A stretch of DNA of 64,000 bases from Sandaracinus amylolyticus (GTDB lineage: Bacteria; Myxococcota_A; Polyangia; Polyangiales; Sandaracinaceae), in assembly GCF_000737325.1 (NCBI RefSeq), contig NZ_CP011125.1:992001-1056000 (forward strand), read 5' to 3'. A program made the translations under genes and the position numbers. The notes beneath the pieces are model-generated. The model did no database searches, was not told the DNA's origin, and saw only the letters and a program-made list of their open reading frames with translations. Shown piece after piece: positions 61,259 to 64,000 of the stretch (positions are counted from its first letter, which is position 1; every line of letters starts with the position of its first letter).

Positions 61259-62053
61259 ATGCGGTGCATCGCGCGATCGAGCCGCGTGCTCGTCCTCTGC
61301 GTCGTCCTCGGGGCGGGGACATCCGCGTGCTCGCTCGAGCGCGCGTCGATCGCGGGCCAACCGAACGGCGGGCCGGGCCCGGTCGATGCGAGCGGCGATC
61401 GCGACGCGTCCGTCGCGCTCGATGGCGGTGAGCGCGTGGTCGACGCCGCGCTCACCGATGCGGCAGCGCGCGATGATGCGGCAGCGCCCGGCGACGCAGG
61501 CACCGACCCGCCGATCGATGCCGCGCTCGCCGAGGCGGGCACCGACGCGGGCGCGCCCGACGCGGGCGGCCCGTGTTCGCCCGGAGCGCCCGAGCGCTGC
61601 GACGGGCGCGACGAGGACTGCGACGATCTCGTCGACGAAGGCAGCGGCGACTGCGGATGCGATCGCGTGCTCGGCGCGCAGGGTCGCTCGTACCTCTTCT
61701 GCACCGCGACGCGCACCTACGACGACGCGCGCGCGTTCTGCGCCGCGCGCGGCTACGACCTCGTGGTGATCGACGACGAGGACGAGAACGCGTTCGTCCG
61801 CGCCGAGCAGCGCACGCGCGGCAGCGACTTCTACATCGGTCTCGACGACCGAGGTGCCGAGCGCACGTTCGTGTGGGTCGACGGCCGCACCGCGTGGAGG
61901 AACGGCACGTCGGAGCTCTTCACGGCGTGGGCGGGCGGTCAGCCCGACGACTTCTTCGGCGAGGACTGCGTCCAGATGCGCGAGAACGGGCGGTGGAACG
62001 ACGTCGACTGCGGCGACGGGTTCCGGCACGTGTGCGAGTCGGCGCTGCCCTGA
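61259..62053 (+). CDS. Lipoprotein with MopE motif and C-type lectin domain
   Basis: 264 residues. Lipobox (LCVVLGAGTSACSLE), a long Asp/Ala linker (~80 residues), one CDGRDEDCDDLVDEG motif like those at 27884 and 31372, then a C-type lectin-like domain: SYLFCTATRTYDDARAFCAA, DLVVIDDEDENAFV, FYIGLDD, FTAWAGGQPDDFFGEDCVQM and WNDVDCGDGFRHVCE. The EDC..WND residues are the calcium/sugar site. Probably a surface carbohydrate-binding lipoprotein, useful for prey or kin contact (inference). Confidence 0.9.
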   Translation: MRCIARSSRVLVLCVVLGAGTSACSLERASIAGQPNGGPGPVDASGDRDASVALDGGERVVDAALTDAAARDDAAAPGDAGTDPPIDAALAEAGTDAGAPDAGGPCSPGAPERCDGRDEDCDDLVDEGSGDCGCDRVLGAQGRSYLFCTATRTYDDARAFCAARGYDLVVIDDEDENAFVRAEQRTRGSDFYIGLDDRGAERTFVWVDGRTAWRNGTSELFTAWAGGQPDDFFGEDCVQMRENGRWNDVDCGDGFRHVCESALP

Positions 62054-62075
62054 GGCGCAGCGCCTCGCGTCGCGC

Positions 62076-62426
62076 TCACGCCGGGGCGGGCATGTTCCAC
62101 AGCGCGCGGAGGTCGGCGAGCATCTTCAGCTCCGCCGAGCTCTCCACCTCGGCCGCCGCGACCGACTCGAGCACGTCGAGCATCAGCTCGCGCGACTCGG
62201 GGCGCGTCACCCCACGCGTGACCGCTTCGAGCTCGCGCTCGTTGGTCACGGACTGCGCGGCGCGCTCGATCGCCTCCCAGAACGCCTCGGGATCTCCGAG
62301 CTCCTCGGCGATGGCGTGGAGCCGCTCCGACTCCTCGCTCGAGTAGCTGCGGTCGAGGCGCAGCATCGTGCGGACCAGCGCGGCGAGCGCGAGGCGCTCC
62401 TGCGGATTGAGCTGTGTGAAGTCCAC
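62076..62426 (-). CDS. Small helical protein of unknown function
   Basis: 116 residues, all helical: LNPQERLALAALVRTMLRLD, SSEESERLHAIAEELGD, ESRELMLDVLESVAAAEVES. Length and helix pattern recall TerB-like domains, but no diagnostic residues are certain. Cytosolic; no signal peptide. Converges with the lectin lipoprotein. Confidence 0.7.
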   Translation of the reverse strand: MDFTQLNPQERLALAALVRTMLRLDRSYSSEESERLHAIAEELGDPEAFWEAIERAAQSVTNERELEAVTRGVTRPESRELMLDVLESVAAAEVESSAELKMLADLRALWNMPAPA

Positions 62427-62485
62427 GAGGGCAATCTACCGCAACCGGCGCGCCATCGGCCGTGCGCGCTATCATCGCGAGGCAC

Positions 62486-62947
62486 ATGGAGGACGAGGGG
62501 GAGGGCAGGCGGCTCGTCGCGTTCGCCGATCAGCTCTCGTCGGAGGGTCGCTACGAAGAGGCGATCGGCTGGTACGAGCGCGCGATCGCGTGTGCGCCGA
62601 GCGCGCTCGGTGGGTACCGCTTCGTGATCGGCGAGCTCCTCTTCGAGCTGCAGAGGTACCCCGACGCAGCGCGCGCGTTCGAGATGGTCGTGACCGCGCT
62701 GCCCGCGCACGCGCAGGGCTGGGAGGCGCTCGGGCGCACCTGCTCGATGCTCGGCGCGCACGATCGCGCCGCGATGGCGCTCGAGCACGCGATCGCGCTC
62801 GCGCCGGGGTGGGCCGAGCCCTGTTATCACGCCGCGCTCGCGTACGCGGAGCTCGGACAGCGCGCGGCGGTGGAGGATCGGCTGCGCCGCGCGATCGCGC
62901 TGGACCCACGGTTCGCCGAGGCGGCGCGCGACGACGGGCTGATGTGA
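62486..62947 (+). CDS. TPR-repeat protein
   Basis: 153 residues with about three to four tetratricopeptide repeats: RYEEAIGWYERAIACAP, RYPDAARAFEMVVTALP, AHDRAAMALEHAIALAP and QRAAVEDRLRRAIALDP. No other domain; a protein-protein adaptor. ATG 62486 is preferred to GTG 62462. Confidence 0.85.
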   Translation: MEDEGEGRRLVAFADQLSSEGRYEEAIGWYERAIACAPSALGGYRFVIGELLFELQRYPDAARAFEMVVTALPAHAQGWEALGRTCSMLGAHDRAAMALEHAIALAPGWAEPCYHAALAYAELGQRAAVEDRLRRAIALDPRFAEAARDDGLM

Positions 62948-62951
62948 GCGC

Positions 62952-63512
62952 TCAGCGCGTCTCGATCTCGAAGGGCTCGCCCTCGAGCCGATGCGCGCCG
63001 CCGCAGCTCGTCGCGACGAAGCGATAGGTACCGGGCTCCGCGGGGGCGCAGCGATCGCACGCGCACTGCGCGTCGCCCATCGTGCCGAGCCACGCGGGCG
63101 GGTGCAGCGCCGCGCCGGGCGCGAGCTCCACGCACGCCGGAGCCTCGCGCTCGCACGAGGGACGCAGCGCGAGCTCGACGGGATCGACGCGCGTGAAGCG
63201 GCCGTCGTCCGATGCGCGCTCGAGCACGAGGCGCGGCGAGACGCGCGCGAGCTCGGTGCCGCGGTTCTCGACGACGATCGCGATCTCGCGGCCGGCGCGC
63301 GCGGGCGTGCCGCGGATCGCGAGGACGGGCGCGGGGCCGGTCTCGGCGGGCGCTTCGGTCGAGCCCTGGTCCGCCGCGGTGGTGGTCGCGCTCGTGGTGG
63401 ACGTCGGCGTCTCGCCGACCTGCTCCGGCGCGCCCTGCGCCGGCGTGCTCGTGCCGCGCGATCCGCTGCACGACGCGAGCATCGCGATCCAGAGAAAGAG
63501 CGTCCGCGTCAT
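62952..63512 (-). CDS. Lipoprotein of unknown function
   Basis: 186 residues. Lipobox (TLFLWIAMLASCSGS), a Thr/Ser/Ala linker, then a beta-rich domain with VLAIRGTPARAGREIAIVVE and six Cys in the last 70 residues (RPSCEREAPACVEL, CACDRCAPAEPG, TSCGGAH). Start set by the signal peptide. No family recognised. Confidence 0.8.
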   Translation of the reverse strand: MTRTLFLWIAMLASCSGSRGTSTPAQGAPEQVGETPTSTTSATTTAADQGSTEAPAETGPAPVLAIRGTPARAGREIAIVVENRGTELARVSPRLVLERASDDGRFTRVDPVELALRPSCEREAPACVELAPGAALHPPAWLGTMGDAQCACDRCAPAEPGTYRFVATSCGGAHRLEGEPFEIETR

Positions 63513-63522
63513 CGTGCGCACC

Positions 63523-63999
63523 CTATCGCGATCCCGCCGCCGCGTCGTCCGCGACCTCGGCGGAGGGCGGCGGCGTGGGACGCAGCGACGCGATCGTCGA
63601 GTCGACGTAGAAGCTCGCGACCTCCATCGAGGCGAACGCGACGAGCACCACGACGAACGACGCGACGGGCCCGACGCCGCTCGCCATGCGCGCGGTCGAT
63701 CGCAGCGACACGAAGAGCAGCGCGAGCGGCACCACGACGAGCAGGCCTCGGATCGTGAGGAACGTGTCGACGTGCGGATGCTCGGGCGAGATCCAGTAGA
63801 GGACCGACACCGCGGCCGCGCCGAGCGGGAGGAGGAACGCGCGGTAGAGCACCGCGCGCAGCGGCGCGTCCCTGGCCGGAAGGCCCCCGTGCGGCGACGA
63901 CGAGGGTGCGTACGAGCGCGCGAGGCTCACGTAGGGGAGCGCGAACGCCGCGAGCTGCAGCGTCGAGAGCCCGAGGCCGAGGCCCATCGCGCGCGCCAC
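63523..63999 (-). CDS. Multi-pass membrane protein, possibly partial at window edge
   Basis: At least 158 residues with four hydrophobic segments (STLQLAAFALPYVSLA, FLLPLGAAAVSVLYWI, IRGLLVVVPLALLFVSL, VASFVVVLVAFASMEVASFY) and a charged C-terminus. GTG at 63999 is the last possible start inside the window; the real start may lie beyond it. It shares direction with the lipoprotein downstream, 10 bp away. No family recognised. Confidence 0.7.
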   Translation of the reverse strand: MARAMGLGLGLSTLQLAAFALPYVSLARSYAPSSSPHGGLPARDAPLRAVLYRAFLLPLGAAAVSVLYWISPEHPHVDTFLTIRGLLVVVPLALLFVSLRSTARMASGVGPVASFVVVLVAFASMEVASFYVDSTIASLRPTPPPSAEVADDAAAGSR

Positions 64000-64000
64000 G

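Overview
The window is very GC-rich DNA whose coding frames end almost every codon in G or C. It carries eukaryote-like Ser/Thr kinases, hybrid histidine kinases, many Cys-rich lipoproteins with an Asp-rich or acidic linker after the lipobox, MopE-type Cys/Asp repeats and one MYXO-CTERM-like tail. Together these point to a predatory-type myxobacterium (order Polyangiales, Sandaracinus-like). This is an inference from gene content; no rRNA or other taxonomic marker lies in the window. No tRNA, rRNA, CRISPR array or complete insertion sequence was seen.

Region 1 (1-12.4 kb) is signalling. Two tandem paralogous membrane Ser/Thr kinases with a DWG in place of DFG, a third kinase of reversed architecture, and a GAF/PAS histidine kinase - single-domain response regulator - hybrid kinase chain lie together. 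A scar of broken genes sits at 4.6-5.3 kb. Region 2 (12.3-20.7 kb) is a nearly complete mevalonate/isoprenoid cluster: prenyl diphosphate synthase, mevalonate kinase, diphosphomevalonate decarboxylase, phosphomevalonate kinase and class II HMG-CoA reductase on the minus strand, with type 2 IPP isomerase divergent. Most junctions are 4-bp ATGA overlaps; the one large gap (16.1-16.5 kb) holds four degenerate direct repeats and a perfect hairpin.

Region 3 (20.7-44.3 kb) is mixed. It contains lipoproteins and outer-membrane proteins, an orphan CcmH-like protein, biosynthetic arginine decarboxylase with a clear intrinsic terminator, a frameshifted lipoprotein gene, a Uma2-family gene, and a translationally coupled pair of large secreted Cys-rich proteins (VWA plus MopE repeats; MopE repeats plus FGE-like domain). 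Further on come decayed genes among tandem repeats, a DUF5131 protein, a LysR/MBL divergent pair, an aldo-keto reductase - thioesterase - phosphatase run, and a TrpF-like protein. Region 4 (44.5-50.9 kb) has a YajQ-family protein, a two-component pair, an 11-repeat Cys-rich lipoprotein, a block of five 84-bp repeats, a dicarboxylate symporter, a GNAT protein and a small DUF2188-like protein.

Region 5 (50.9-60.2 kb) looks like a rearranged island. A pair of near-identical orphan secreted-protein genes brackets a HerA-like ATPase and its helical partner. The right copy abuts a decayed fragment of the ligase-associated exonuclease gene whose intact copy follows, overlapping an ATP-dependent DNA ligase. 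Region 6 (60.2-64 kb) has an acyl desaturase behind a direct-repeat operator, a C-type-lectin lipoprotein and small proteins.

Repeats are the most distinctive feature. Two loci carry homologous ~180-bp nested palindromes (32.9 and 50.96 kb), two carry related 41/42-bp tandem arrays (34.85 and 55.45 kb), and one carries five 84-bp hairpin repeats (48.35 kb). All lie between genes, mostly beside broken or duplicated genes.
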